DNA from: Hydrogenophaga sp. PBL-H3
Lineage (GTDB): Bacteria > Pseudomonadota > Gammaproteobacteria > Burkholderiales > Burkholderiaceae_C
Length of the DNA stretch: 64,000 nucleotides
NCBI RefSeq assembly: GCF_010104355.1
Contig: NZ_CP044973.1
Span: 62,001-126,000 of the forward strand
Direction of reading: 5' to 3'
Shown: piece after piece, positions 17,345-25,832 of the stretch
Numbering within the stretch: the first letter of the stretch is position 1
Layout: each line of letters starts with the position of its first letter
Program-made: the position numbers and the translations under genes
The notes under the pieces: model-generated
What the model was told of the DNA's origin: nothing
Seen by the model: only the letters and a program-made list of their open reading frames with translations
Databases searched by the model: none

Positions 17345-20300
17345 ATGGCAGCTTCTGCTCAACGCAACTCCCACAACAGCGAAAGCAACGTGTGGATGGG
17401 TGGCCTCACATTGGACGACTTCGAGATCCCCTCGAAGAAGACCCCAATCGCAGTGGTCTCCTCCGTCATCACTCAGGTGGTGTTCGACATGGCTGACGCC
17501 AGGTCGAATGCTCCGGAGGAAGACGGAAAAATCGAACTGCTCGACAGCTCGTTCGCACCCGAAGACGATGCCCTGGGCACTGTCCTCGACCAGGTGTTGA
17601 ACGGCTGGGGCACGGAGAGCAACGATCTGGACTTTCAGGACCGCAGGGCCCTGTGGCCCTTGACGGTTTCTGACGACTATCGCCCCTCGGCCTCGGCCGA
17701 GCAGCGCGCCAGGGACAACATCAGCGCAATCAGGCTGGTCAAGAGCTTGTCGCAAGACAAGCGCAAGATCAGTGTGGACGAAATGGTGCAGCTGCTGAAG
17801 TTCAGCGGGTGGGGTGGAACCGCAAGGATCTTCTCGCCCGATGGCTCCACGCCGCACGCATTCTCCGCACTGCGCGACGAGCTCAAGTCGGTCACAACCG
17901 ATGACGAGTACGCCGCCATGCTGAGTTCAGTGAACTCCGCGTTTTTCACAGACCCGCACCTGGTGCAGGTCCTGTGGAAGATCGTGGCCAAGCTGGGCTT
18001 TGAAGGCGGACGCGTGCTGGAACCCTCAGCCGGCGTTGGTCACATCATCGCTGGTATGCCGCAGGAAATGGCGGCAAAGAGCGATATCACTGCGGTCGAA
18101 CTCGATCAGGTGAGTGCAGCAATGCTCGAGGCAAGTTTCGCGCCCTACGGACTGCAGGTTCACGCCTGCGGACTGGAGAAGGCGAAGCTGCCCTCGGCGT
18201 TCTTCGATTTAGTCATCGGCAACGTGCCGTTTGGCAAGTACAAGTCGATGGACACAAGCAAGGCGCCCTACGCAGACTGGAGCATCCACAACTACTTCCT
18301 TGGAAAGTCGGTGGATCTGGTTCGCCCAGGGGGCCTCATGGTGCTCATCACAACGAAGTCAACGCTGGACAGCGAAAAGGACGCGCATCGTGAGTGGATC
18401 TCGGCTCACGCCGAACTGCTGGGTGCGTTCCGCCTGCCAACCATGGCGTTCGAATCGTTTGCTCATACGCAAGCGGTCACCGACATCCTGGTGTTCAAGC
18501 GTCGTGAGACGCCGGACTATCAGGCATCACCGATTTGGCGTGACACGTTCGATGCAAAGCAGGAGCTGTTCAAAGCGAACGAACCTGCGAGCAAGAGCGT
18601 CTACAACCGCCACGCTGGCCGCTCCACGCAAGTGGGCAGCAAGATCAACGGCTACTACCTCCGACACCCCGATCACATCGTGGGCAAGCTGGCGTGGCAA
18701 TCGGGTCAGTATGGCGAGAAGGCCGTTCCAGTCTTCGACGGCAACGTTGAGGAAATGGGCGAAATGCTCAGCCATCTGGTGGAAACCAAGATTCCGAAAG
18801 GGGTCTACCAAGCACGTGCAGACGCCGGCGTGCCCAACCTCGTGAGCGCGATGACGCGTTACGCGAACATCACCCAGGTCACACCGGGGTCGTTCGTTTT
18901 GCGTGACAACCGCATCTGCGTGAGCGAGGGTGAAGAACTGCTCGATTTGGATGGTCTGTACTCCGGCACGGCGCGCAAGCGCATGCTGGGCATGATCGAC
19001 ATCCGGGACGCCGCGCTTGCGGTGATCAGTTTCCAGGCTGGCTCGGACGATGACGAACAGTTGGCAGTGTTGCAGAAGCGTCTTGGGGCGACCTATGACG
19101 CGTACGTGGCCCAGATGGGGTTCCTGAGCACCACGGCCAACAGCCGTGTGATGCGGGGTGACCCCAACTGGCCGCTGATGCTCGCGCTGGAGATCTGGGA
19201 CGATGAGAGTGCCAAGGCCGAGAAGGCTGACATTTTCACGAGACGCACTGTTGGCCAACCGGTGCTGCCTGAAAGGGTGGACACCGCGAAGGATGCGATG
19301 CTGATCAGTCTGGCCCTCTACGGTCAGATCGTCCTCAAAGACATGGCGCTTCGCACCGGTAAGCCGGTGATGGAAGTGGTCAAGGAGATGAACAACACCG
19401 GCATCGCGTTTCGCGACCCGGTGCTCGCACGTTGGGTGCCTGCAGATGAGTACCTGTCTGGCCACATTCGCGAAAAGATCGGTGAGGCGAGAGCCGCCGG
19501 TCCTGCGTACGAGGAAAACATCAAGGCGTTGACCGAAGTACTGCCCGCCGATCTCGGCCCAGCAGAAGTCGAAGCGCGCTTGGGGGCACCGTGGATTCCA
19601 GTCGAGGTGGTGAAGCAATTCGCCACCGAGCTTGTGAATGACACACGGGCCACGCTGACGGTCACCTTTGACGCCACCACGGCAACGTGGAGTGTCAAGT
19701 CGACCAGCTACAACCTGGAGTACGTGGGCGACCACACGCTGCAGAAAACGAAGTGGGGCACCGACAAGCGCTGCGCGCTGGTGCTGGTGGAAGCTGCTCT
19801 CAACCAGCAGCCGCCCACGGTCAACATGACCATCAACGGCACCGTGATGGTGGACCCGCAAGCAACGCTGAATGCACGTGAGAAGTGGCAAGCCATTCGC
19901 GACCAGTTCCGTAACTGGATCTACCGTGATGACGCGCGCCGCGATGCACTGCTTCGCTTGTACAACGATGAGTTCAACCAGGTTGTTCCGCGCAAGTTCG
20001 ATGGCTCGCACCTTCACCTCCCCGGGATGAGTGCTGCCGTGGTCCCGTACCCTCACCAGAAGGACGCGATCTGGCGCATCGTGGTCAATGGCAACACCCT
20101 GCTGGCGCATTGCGTCGGCGCGGGCAAAACCATCACGATGATCGCCGCAGGCATGGAGCTGCGTCGGCTTGGCAAAGCACGCAAGCCGCTGCACGTCGTG
20201 CAGAACTCGACGTTGGAGCAGTACTGCGCTGAAGCGGTTCGTCTGTACCCACAGGCGAAGGTGCTGATGGCAACGAAAGATGACCTCGCGGGCGACAAAC

Positions 20301-22504
20301 GTCGCACGTTCGTGGCCAAAGTGGCAACAGGAGATTGGGACGCTGTCGTGATGACGCAATCCAGTTTCGAACGCCTGATGCTCAGCCCTGAGCGCCAGGA
20401 AACGTTCATCGATCAGATGTTGAGTGAGGCTCGCGTTTCACTTATGCTGACGCAGGATTCAGGCGCAAAACGTTCCATCAAGGAGCTGGAGCGCAGGATG
20501 AAAGACTATGAGGCCAAGCTTCAGCGTGTGGTGGAAAACGGCAAGGCCGATGACACTGCAATCTGGTTTGACGACCTCGGCGTGGACCAAGTCTTCATTG
20601 ATGAGAGTCACGCGTACAAAAACCTCGGAAGAGTCAGCAAGATGCCCCGCATGGCGGGTTTGCCGAACGTGGCGAGCCAGCGTGCATTCGATGTCTTCAT
20701 GAAAACGCGAGTGATCATGGAGATGCGTGGAGGCAAGGAAGAGGGAGTAGTGATGGCCACGGCCACGCCAATCTCCAACAGCCTGGCCGAGTTCCACACG
20801 ATGCAGGTGTACTTGCAGCCCAAGACGCTCAAACGCTACGGCATCTACGAGTTCGACGCCTGGAGCGCAAGCTTCGGGGAGAGCGTCACCGGCATTGAAC
20901 TGGCTCCCGATGGAAGCGGGTTCCGAACAGCAACTCGTTACTCAAGGTTTGTCAACCTTCCGGAACTCATGGCCATCTTCAAGGGGGTGGCTGATGTGAA
21001 AACGAAGGCGATGCTGAAACTGCCGACTCCCGAAATCATGGGTGGACGTCCGCAGGTGTGTTCGGCTCAGCCAAGCGAGGTACTGAAGGAGATCATCGGT
21101 TCGTTGGTCAAGCGTGCAGACGCCATCCGCGAGCGACGTGTGAAGCCTGAAGAAGACAACATGCTGGCCGTGACCAACGATGGTCGACGTGCAGCACTGG
21201 ACGTGAGGATGGTCGCCCCTGGCCTCCCATTCGACCCCAACGGTAAGCTGGCCAAGGTCGCTGAAAACGTGCATCGCATCTGGCAAGAAGGTGCAGCGCG
21301 GCGTCTGACGCAACTGGTGTTCAGTGATCTGGGCACGCCCGGTGGTTCGGGGTTCTCGGTGTACGAAGAGGTCAAGCGCCTTCTCGTGCTCAAGGGAATT
21401 CCAGCAAACGAGATCGAGTTCATTCAGAGCCACAGCAGCGACACCGCGAAAGCGAAGTTGTTCAAGCGGGTTCGGGAAGGTTCGGTCCGCGTCTTGCTGG
21501 GCTCCACGGCCATGATGGGTACAGGCACAAACGTGCAAACGCTACTCAAAGCTTCGCATCAGATAGACGCCCCATGGCGGCCGTCGGATGTTGAGCAGCG
21601 AGACGGTCGCGCAGACCGCCAAGGCAACACATGCGAGAGCATCGAGTTGTGGCGCTACGTGACAGAAGGATCGTTCGACGCGTACAGCTGGAATCTGCTG
21701 GACGTGAAGGCGCGATTTATCGACCAGGTGATGACGGCGGAAGCCGGTCTGCGCTCGGTGGAAGACATCTCGATGACGGCTCTGTCGTACGCCGAGATCA
21801 AGGCGATCGCCTCCGGCAACCCACTCGTGCTCGAAAAGGCTACGGTGGACGCCACGGTGCAAAAACTCGCTTTGAAGTTGGACCACTACGAGCAGGATCG
21901 CTGGCGCATGGGCCGTCGCAAGACGGAACTGCAAAAGCGCCTGGACTACATCGAGAAATCGATGGACAAGTTCGATGCGGTGGGCAAGGAAGCGAGCGGT
22001 CTCACAACCGCTGTGCGCTTCACGCCTTGCACGTCGACGGCATCTGCAGCGATGGCCACGGAAGTAGACAACTGCCAAGCCTTGGGATCCGCCATCAAAG
22101 CGGTGAGCAAGGTGTTGGTCGGCACCAGAACGATCGCGACCTGCGGGTCGTTCGAGCTGGAGATTGACAAGTACCTCGGTACTTCTGATCTGGTGGTTGT
22201 TGACACCGTGACGGGCACGCGAGTGTCTGTTCGCCGTCCGAACCTGCATGACCACGCTGGTGTGGGTGCATCGGTGTACGAATCTGTCAAAGGCTTCGCG
22301 AGCCTGCCGGCGAGCATGCGCGAGGAATTCGGTCGCAAGACTGAAGAAATCGCGGGTATCACCGCCATGCTGACGCAGGACTTCGAGTTCGGCGAGCAGC
22401 TGCAGGCGGCGCGCACGCGGCAACGCGAGATCGAGGCAGCCCTCGATCTGGACAAGGCCACCGAAGGCTCCCAGGCAATGGGTGCTCAGGCCGAAGCCAA
22501 CTAA
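17345..22504 (+). CDS. DarB-like DNA methyltransferase / SNF2-type helicase fusion
   Basis: A 1719-residue protein. The start at 17345 follows CGGAGAAAC; the open frame before it is leader. The N-terminal part carries an adenine-methyltransferase fold: motif I VLEPSAGVGH (about residue 222) and motif IV DLVIGNVPFGKY (about 286). The second half is a superfamily-2 helicase: Walker A HCVGAGKTITM (about 925), motif II FIDESHAYKN (about 1085), motif III MATATPISNS and motif VI QRDGRADRQGN (about 1420), then a coiled-coil tail. Methylase-helicase fusions of this size include DarB of phage P1, which protects incoming DNA from type I restriction. The same anti-restriction role during conjugation is inferred. 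Asn replaces the usual first residues of NPPY in motif IV only partly (GNVPF), so activity is plausible. Confidence 0.8.
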   Translation: MAASAQRNSHNSESNVWMGGLTLDDFEIPSKKTPIAVVSSVITQVVFDMADARSNAPEEDGKIELLDSSFAPEDDALGTVLDQVLNGWGTESNDLDFQDRRALWPLTVSDDYRPSASAEQRARDNISAIRLVKSLSQDKRKISVDEMVQLLKFSGWGGTARIFSPDGSTPHAFSALRDELKSVTTDDEYAAMLSSVNSAFFTDPHLVQVLWKIVAKLGFEGGRVLEPSAGVGHIIAGMPQEMAAKSDITAVELDQVSAAMLEASFAPYGLQVHACGLEKAKLPSAFFDLVIGNVPFGKYKSMDTSKAPYADWSIHNYFLGKSVDLVRPGGLMVLITTKSTLDSEKDAHREWISAHAELLGAFRLPTMAFESFAHTQAVTDILVFKRRETPDYQASPIWRDTFDAKQELFKANEPASKSVYNRHAGRSTQVGSKINGYYLRHPDHIVGKLAWQSGQYGEKAVPVFDGNVEEMGEMLSHLVETKIPKGVYQARADAGVPNLVSAMTRYANITQVTPGSFVLRDNRICVSEGEELLDLDGLYSGTARKRMLGMIDIRDAALAVISFQAGSDDDEQLAVLQKRLGATYDAYVAQMGFLSTTANSRVMRGDPNWPLMLALEIWDDESAKAEKADIFTRRTVGQPVLPERVDTAKDAMLISLALYGQIVLKDMALRTGKPVMEVVKEMNNTGIAFRDPVLARWVPADEYLSGHIREKIGEARAAGPAYEENIKALTEVLPADLGPAEVEARLGAPWIPVEVVKQFATELVNDTRATLTVTFDATTATWSVKSTSYNLEYVGDHTLQKTKWGTDKRCALVLVEAALNQQPPTVNMTINGTVMVDPQATLNAREKWQAIRDQFRNWIYRDDARRDALLRLYNDEFNQVVPRKFDGSHLHLPGMSAAVVPYPHQKDAIWRIVVNGNTLLAHCVGAGKTITMIAAGMELRRLGKARKPLHVVQNSTLEQYCAEAVRLYPQAKVLMATKDDLAGDKRRTFVAKVATGDWDAVVMTQSSFERLMLSPERQETFIDQMLSEARVSLMLTQDSGAKRSIKELERRMKDYEAKLQRVVENGKADDTAIWFDDLGVDQVFIDESHAYKNLGRVSKMPRMAGLPNVASQRAFDVFMKTRVIMEMRGGKEEGVVMATATPISNSLAEFHTMQVYLQPKTLKRYGIYEFDAWSASFGESVTGIELAPDGSGFRTATRYSRFVNLPELMAIFKGVADVKTKAMLKLPTPEIMGGRPQVCSAQPSEVLKEIIGSLVKRADAIRERRVKPEEDNMLAVTNDGRRAALDVRMVAPGLPFDPNGKLAKVAENVHRIWQEGAARRLTQLVFSDLGTPGGSGFSVYEEVKRLLVLKGIPANEIEFIQSHSSDTAKAKLFKRVREGSVRVLLGSTAMMGTGTNVQTLLKASHQIDAPWRPSDVEQRDGRADRQGNTCESIELWRYVTEGSFDAYSWNLLDVKARFIDQVMTAEAGLRSVEDISMTALSYAEIKAIASGNPLVLEKATVDATVQKLALKLDHYEQDRWRMGRRKTELQKRLDYIEKSMDKFDAVGKEASGLTTAVRFTPCTSTASAAMATEVDNCQALGSAIKAVSKVLVGTRTIATCGSFELEIDKYLGTSDLVVVDTVTGTRVSVRRPNLHDHAGVGASVYESVKGFASLPASMREEFGRKTEEIAGITAMLTQDFEFGEQLQAARTRQREIEAALDLDKATEGSQAMGAQAEAN

Positions 22505-22511
22505 AACGGAG

Positions 22512-22545
22512 AGCCCTCCCAGTCTCAAGACTGGGGGGGCTTTTT
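22512..22545 (+). terminator. Intrinsic terminator
   Basis: AGCCCTCCCAGTCT pairs with AGACTGGGGGGGCT across a two-base loop, followed by TTTTTC. It lies eight bases after the DarB-like stop codon. Confidence 0.9.
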
Positions 22546-22725
22546 CTTTGCCTGTCGTTTGTTGAGTGCACCTGCATCGGGTCGTGCCACTGGCAGTGAT
22601 CGGGGTCTACCACAACACTTGCGATGACCAACATTTGGGGCCACGGCTGCCTAGATTTCCGGCATTCTGTTCAAACCCGCATCACGCTTGAGGTTCCGCG
22701 CAGGTTGGCCCACCTCACGGGCACG

Positions 22726-22748
22726 TTATCCCAGCTCTCTGTGGATAA
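22726..22748 (+). other. Facing DnaA-box-like sites
   Basis: TTATCCCAG at 22726-22734 is one or two changes from a DnaA box, and TGTGGATAA at 22740-22748 is a perfect DnaA box in the opposite orientation. They lie in about 570 bases without a convincing gene (22546-23123). A single pair is weak evidence for an origin; no Rep gene is near, though a DnaB helicase is 4.4 kb away. Confidence 0.35.
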
Positions 22749-23059
22749 CTATTTTGTTGCCGGATGTGTTGCGGTCGACATTGAGCCACACCAGCCGAAC
22801 AAATCCTTGGCGCAGGGGGCGGTTGTGTGCTGCGTATGACCGGGCCGGGCCCACCCGAGCCGACGGCGACAAGTGGCCCAGATGGGCGGACAGTTGCGCG
22901 ATGCTGGGCTACATTCAAACCCGACCTCTGCCCTCAAGGCATGCCTGTCGGCCCCGTGCTGACGTTTACCTACGACTTCGCCCCCTCTTTTGCGGGTCGA
23001 GGTCAAGACCACTTTCCTGTTTCGCCGGCGTCGAGTCGGCAAGCAGCGGTCCATTCTTC

Positions 23060-23105
23060 CAACCCGCGCCGGGGCACAGCCTGCCCCGACCGGGTGCGCT
23101 GCCGC
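23060..23105 (+). promoter_or_regulatory. Hairpin leader element, copy 4
   Basis: CAACC, then CGGGGCA pairing with TGCCCCG (23070-23088), then a G-run (CCGGG), upstream of the gene at 23124. This is the same plan as the other leader copies. Confidence 0.45.
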
Positions 23106-23123
23106 CTCTGTGCATCTCTTCAG

Positions 23124-23795
23124 ATGAGCATGAACAAAGAACAGCAGATCCACACCTACGCCAATGACCTGATGGTCGGGCGAAGCAGCCTGGCCAAGTC
23201 GCTCGGGCAACTCAACCGCTGGTGTCTCACTGGGCGCTGGGCGCCTGACGTGCAAGCGCAGCAGATCCAGGCGGTGCAGACCATTTTCCAGAACCGCGAC
23301 GTTGGCCATCTGCTGATGGCGGCCCACGGAAAGACGCGTTGGCCCGCCTTCTTCGGACAGTCGCCCTACGGCGAAGTCTTCGCCTTGCTGAATCTGGCGA
23401 TGGCCGGTCTCAGCTACCGGCGTGAGCACAACCAGGTCGAACGCACGCTTCACGAGGCAATGTTCGCCCACGTCGCGCCCGCGGCCGCACTCGCGCGCGC
23501 AGCACTGAACGACAAAGGCCGCGCCAATCGCTACCCGCGTCTGCTGGACGGCATGCGTGAAGTGGCCATCTTGTCGCACACCGAGGCCGACGCAGCGCTG
23601 CGTATTCTGTTGCGCATGCATCCTGATGACCGCAGTTCGGCCGCGCCGTCGTCAGAGGCGGCAGCCCACTTCGGTGGCAACCTCAGGATCGTGCACCAGG
23701 TGCTGCTGCGTCGCGAGGTGCAGCGCCAGCGCCGCGCGCGCATGAAGGTCCAAAACGAACAGCGCATGCTGCAGGAGGAACAGGTCGCGGCCTGA
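23124..23795 (+). CDS. Hypothetical protein
   Basis: A 223-residue, strongly helical, Arg/Ala-rich protein (begins MSMNKEQQIHTYANDLMVG) with a basic C-terminal helix (REVQRQRRARMKVQNEQRML). No signal or membrane segment is present. ATG at 23124 or 23130 could start it; no strong ribosome site is visible for either. The family is not recognised. It stands alone between the hairpin leader and a terminator. Confidence 0.6.
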   Translation: MSMNKEQQIHTYANDLMVGRSSLAKSLGQLNRWCLTGRWAPDVQAQQIQAVQTIFQNRDVGHLLMAAHGKTRWPAFFGQSPYGEVFALLNLAMAGLSYRREHNQVERTLHEAMFAHVAPAAALARAALNDKGRANRYPRLLDGMREVAILSHTEADAALRILLRMHPDDRSSAAPSSEAAAHFGGNLRIVHQVLLRREVQRQRRARMKVQNEQRMLQEEQVAA

Positions 23796-23810
23796 TCACT
23801 TCAACCAAAC

Positions 23811-23843
23811 AACCCCCGGGGCGCGAGCTGCCGGGGGTTTTTT
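23811..23843 (+). terminator. Intrinsic terminator
   Basis: AACCCCCGG pairs with CCGGGGGTT around a GC-rich loop, followed by TTTTTT. It ends the gene at 23124-23795. Confidence 0.9.
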
Positions 23844-24024
23844 CGTTGTGTCGGCGCTGTGCACGGGCAGATCGAACACGGATCGGTGGCCACCCGCGCG
23901 ACGCACGGCACTTCCGCTGGATTCAAAGTCACAGATCGGCCAAGCACAAAGACAAAGCCCCCGGGGCCATGGGCGTGGCCAGCGGGGGTGTTCAGGAGGC
24001 GGGGGATTGAGAGAAGGGCAGCGA

Positions 24025-24873
24025 TCAGTGCACGGCTGCGTGAGCGGGAATTCGCGAACGGGCGTGGCGCGGCTCCAGCCGATCGCCCATCACGCAGCGT
24101 GTCAATCGCAGGCACTCGGCGCGCTTGGCAGCGGTGGCCACGTCCAGGGTGTCGAACGTGCGTCCCATCCAGGTGTAGCGCACGGTCTTGAAGAAGAAAC
24201 GCCGAACCTTCTTGCGCTCAATGGGAGCGCTCTCGGCGCGCATGAGCAGCTGCAGGCGGCGTGCCTCGAAGTCCACGTGCAGGTCGTGCAGGATGTCGTT
24301 GGGGTTGAGGCTCAAGCGGTTGGCCTTGCGCCAGCCCTTGGCGAAAAATTCGTGCTGTCCCATCTCGAAGATGTAGGCGCGCACCGACTCATGCACCAGC
24401 GGGTTTTTGGGGTCGATGCGCAGCAACTCGGCCAAGGCGGCGTTTTGCAGAGCGACGTCACCGCAGTGGTAGGCCAGTTGCTCGATGCCGGTGGGGCGGC
24501 TGGCCGCGCGCTGGGCCAGGGTGCCGATCAGCGGGATGTCGCTCACACCCTGTAGCGGGGCAGGGCCTGAGGCCACGTCCAGCTCGGACGGAACGACGTC
24601 CGCCGGCATGAGATCGCTGGCGAACTGCAGCGAGTCACGGAAGTCGCGCGGCTTCTCGTTGTGCCGGACCACCTTGACCTCGGCACGGGAGCTCGCCGGC
24701 GCGGCCGAAGTCTGGCCAGCAAACGAGGCGACCGGGAACAGGGACAGAAGGCTCTTGAGCAGCATGGCGTGATTGGGATGAGTGAGCAGAGGCCGCTCTA
24801 CGCGACACGATGACCAAATTCTGGCCGCCATCGCAACGAACCTTGCCGCGCCAACGCATGCAACTTCGTTCAT
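24025..24873 (-). CDS. Hypothetical exported or membrane-associated protein
   Basis: A protein of up to 282 residues on the minus strand. The ATG at 24873 has AGAGG five bases upstream. An internal ATG at 24765 would give a classic signal peptide (MLLKSLLSLFPVASFAGQTS, then AAPASS), so the real product may start there (246 residues). The body is soluble and charged, with a helical segment around GIEQLAYHCGDVALQNAALA that may be a TPR-like hairpin. No family is recognised. It is divergent from the gene at 25232, and the two share a near-identical upstream motif. Confidence 0.55.
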   Translation of the reverse strand: MNEVACVGAARFVAMAARIWSSCRVERPLLTHPNHAMLLKSLLSLFPVASFAGQTSAAPASSRAEVKVVRHNEKPRDFRDSLQFASDLMPADVVPSELDVASGPAPLQGVSDIPLIGTLAQRAASRPTGIEQLAYHCGDVALQNAALAELLRIDPKNPLVHESVRAYIFEMGQHEFFAKGWRKANRLSLNPNDILHDLHVDFEARRLQLLMRAESAPIERKKVRRFFFKTVRYTWMGRTFDTLDVATAAKRAECLRLTRCVMGDRLEPRHARSRIPAHAAVH

Positions 24874-24907
24874 TGCCACCTCTTGACACCGGCCTGAACC
24901 GAGGTAA

Positions 24908-25128
24908 CTTTAATTACCAACGAAGCGCCTTTCTGCAGCTCCCCCTCTACCCTCCCACACCTATGCGCCGAACCCCCCTTTTGATAAACCTTCTTTCTCC
25001 CCTTCATCCCACCTTGCACCATGGCCGAGGCGGTGTCCGAGCTCCGCATCCTCTTCACGCAACGAGAGAAGAGGTCTATCAGGAAGGAGGGGGAGTTCTG
25101 GCGAATGCCATACGATTGGTAATTAAAG
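24908..25128. repeat. 13-bp inverted repeat between divergent genes
   Basis: CTTTAATTACCAA at 24908-24920 is exactly inverted as TTGGTAATTAAAG at 25116-25128. Similarity continues inward imperfectly (an AGGGGGAG block follows at similar distance in both copies). Each copy faces outward toward one divergent gene. The left copy also forms a small palindrome, GGTAA-N6-TTACC. This could be a shared operator/promoter or element ends. Confidence 0.6.
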
Positions 25129-25231
25129 ATAGTGGTCTGCTACCGCTCCTGGTGGTGGAGAGCTTCAGCATTCGCACCGCGCGTGTGCTAGGCAGCCGGC
25201 CTTTCTTCCAGTTGCAGCCAGGTTGAGCACC

Positions 25232-25762
25232 ATGTCCATCTACTTCCACCAGTCAACGGCGGGCGGCCTCGGTGAGATTCCACCGGACGCCGACTTTCTG
25301 GTTCTGCTCATCACCCGCGAAGAGGTGGAGGCGGGACATGTTGGACGCTGCGTAAGCGATCTCTTGACGCTCAGCACCGACCAGGCGCTGGTGGCGCGCT
25401 TCGTCCACGGGGTCTCCTTTTCGGTCCTGGGCTACGAGGACGACCCGCGCCATCTCTACGCCGTCCCTGAGTTCAAGGTGTTCCTGCAGGCCCTGAATCA
25501 GCAATGGCCTTACTGGATTCACTTCCTCACGCCCGAACCCGACATGTGGCGCGTGGTGTTGTTGTCTCTCCTGCCCGATGCCAAGTCGGTCGACCTGGGG
25601 GATGGACGCAAGGTTCTCGAATACGACCGCTACGCTTTCAAGTTGACGCTGGACCACCTCGTGAATGCCGTGAACAACCTGCACCTGCACATGCGCCTGG
25701 ACGTAAAGGCCCGCGCCACCATCGTTGACGCGACGTTCAAAGTGATCCAAGCGACCTTCTGA
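25232..25762 (+). CDS. Hypothetical protein, first gene of the dnaB operon
   Basis: A 176-residue soluble protein, starting at the ATG at 25232 (TTG at 25223 is an alternative). It begins MSIYFHQSTAGGLGEIPPDA and has an alternating hydrophobic/charged pattern consistent with a compact alpha/beta fold. No motif is recognised. It is co-oriented with the recombinase-like gene and dnaB and may be the first gene of that transcript. The shared inverted motif about 100 bases upstream probably holds its promoter. Confidence 0.6.
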   Translation: MSIYFHQSTAGGLGEIPPDADFLVLLITREEVEAGHVGRCVSDLLTLSTDQALVARFVHGVSFSVLGYEDDPRHLYAVPEFKVFLQALNQQWPYWIHFLTPEPDMWRVVLLSLLPDAKSVDLGDGRKVLEYDRYAFKLTLDHLVNAVNNLHLHMRLDVKARATIVDATFKVIQATF

Positions 25763-25832
25763 GCCCACTGCCTGCACGCGCCCCCGATAACCATCTCGCC
25801 TGATACCCCGACACGACCGAAGCAGATCCACC

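Noticed and set aside
18527-20359. A 610-codon open frame on the - strand
   Set aside because: It lies wholly inside the DarB-like gene in the opposite direction, has no ribosome site and a composition typical of antisense reading of GC-rich coding DNA.
21542-22528. A 328-codon open frame on the - strand
   Set aside because: It is antisense to the helicase end of the DarB-like gene and to its terminator; it is His/Arg-rich shadow sequence.
22624-22839. A 71-codon frame after the DarB-like gene
   Set aside because: It has no ribosome site and a mixed composition; it covers the DnaA-box-like sites.
23940-23990. GC-rich hairpin as terminator of the - strand gene at 24025
   Set aside because: Pairing is imperfect and the T tract on the - strand is interrupted, so I do not list it as a terminator, though it might act weakly.
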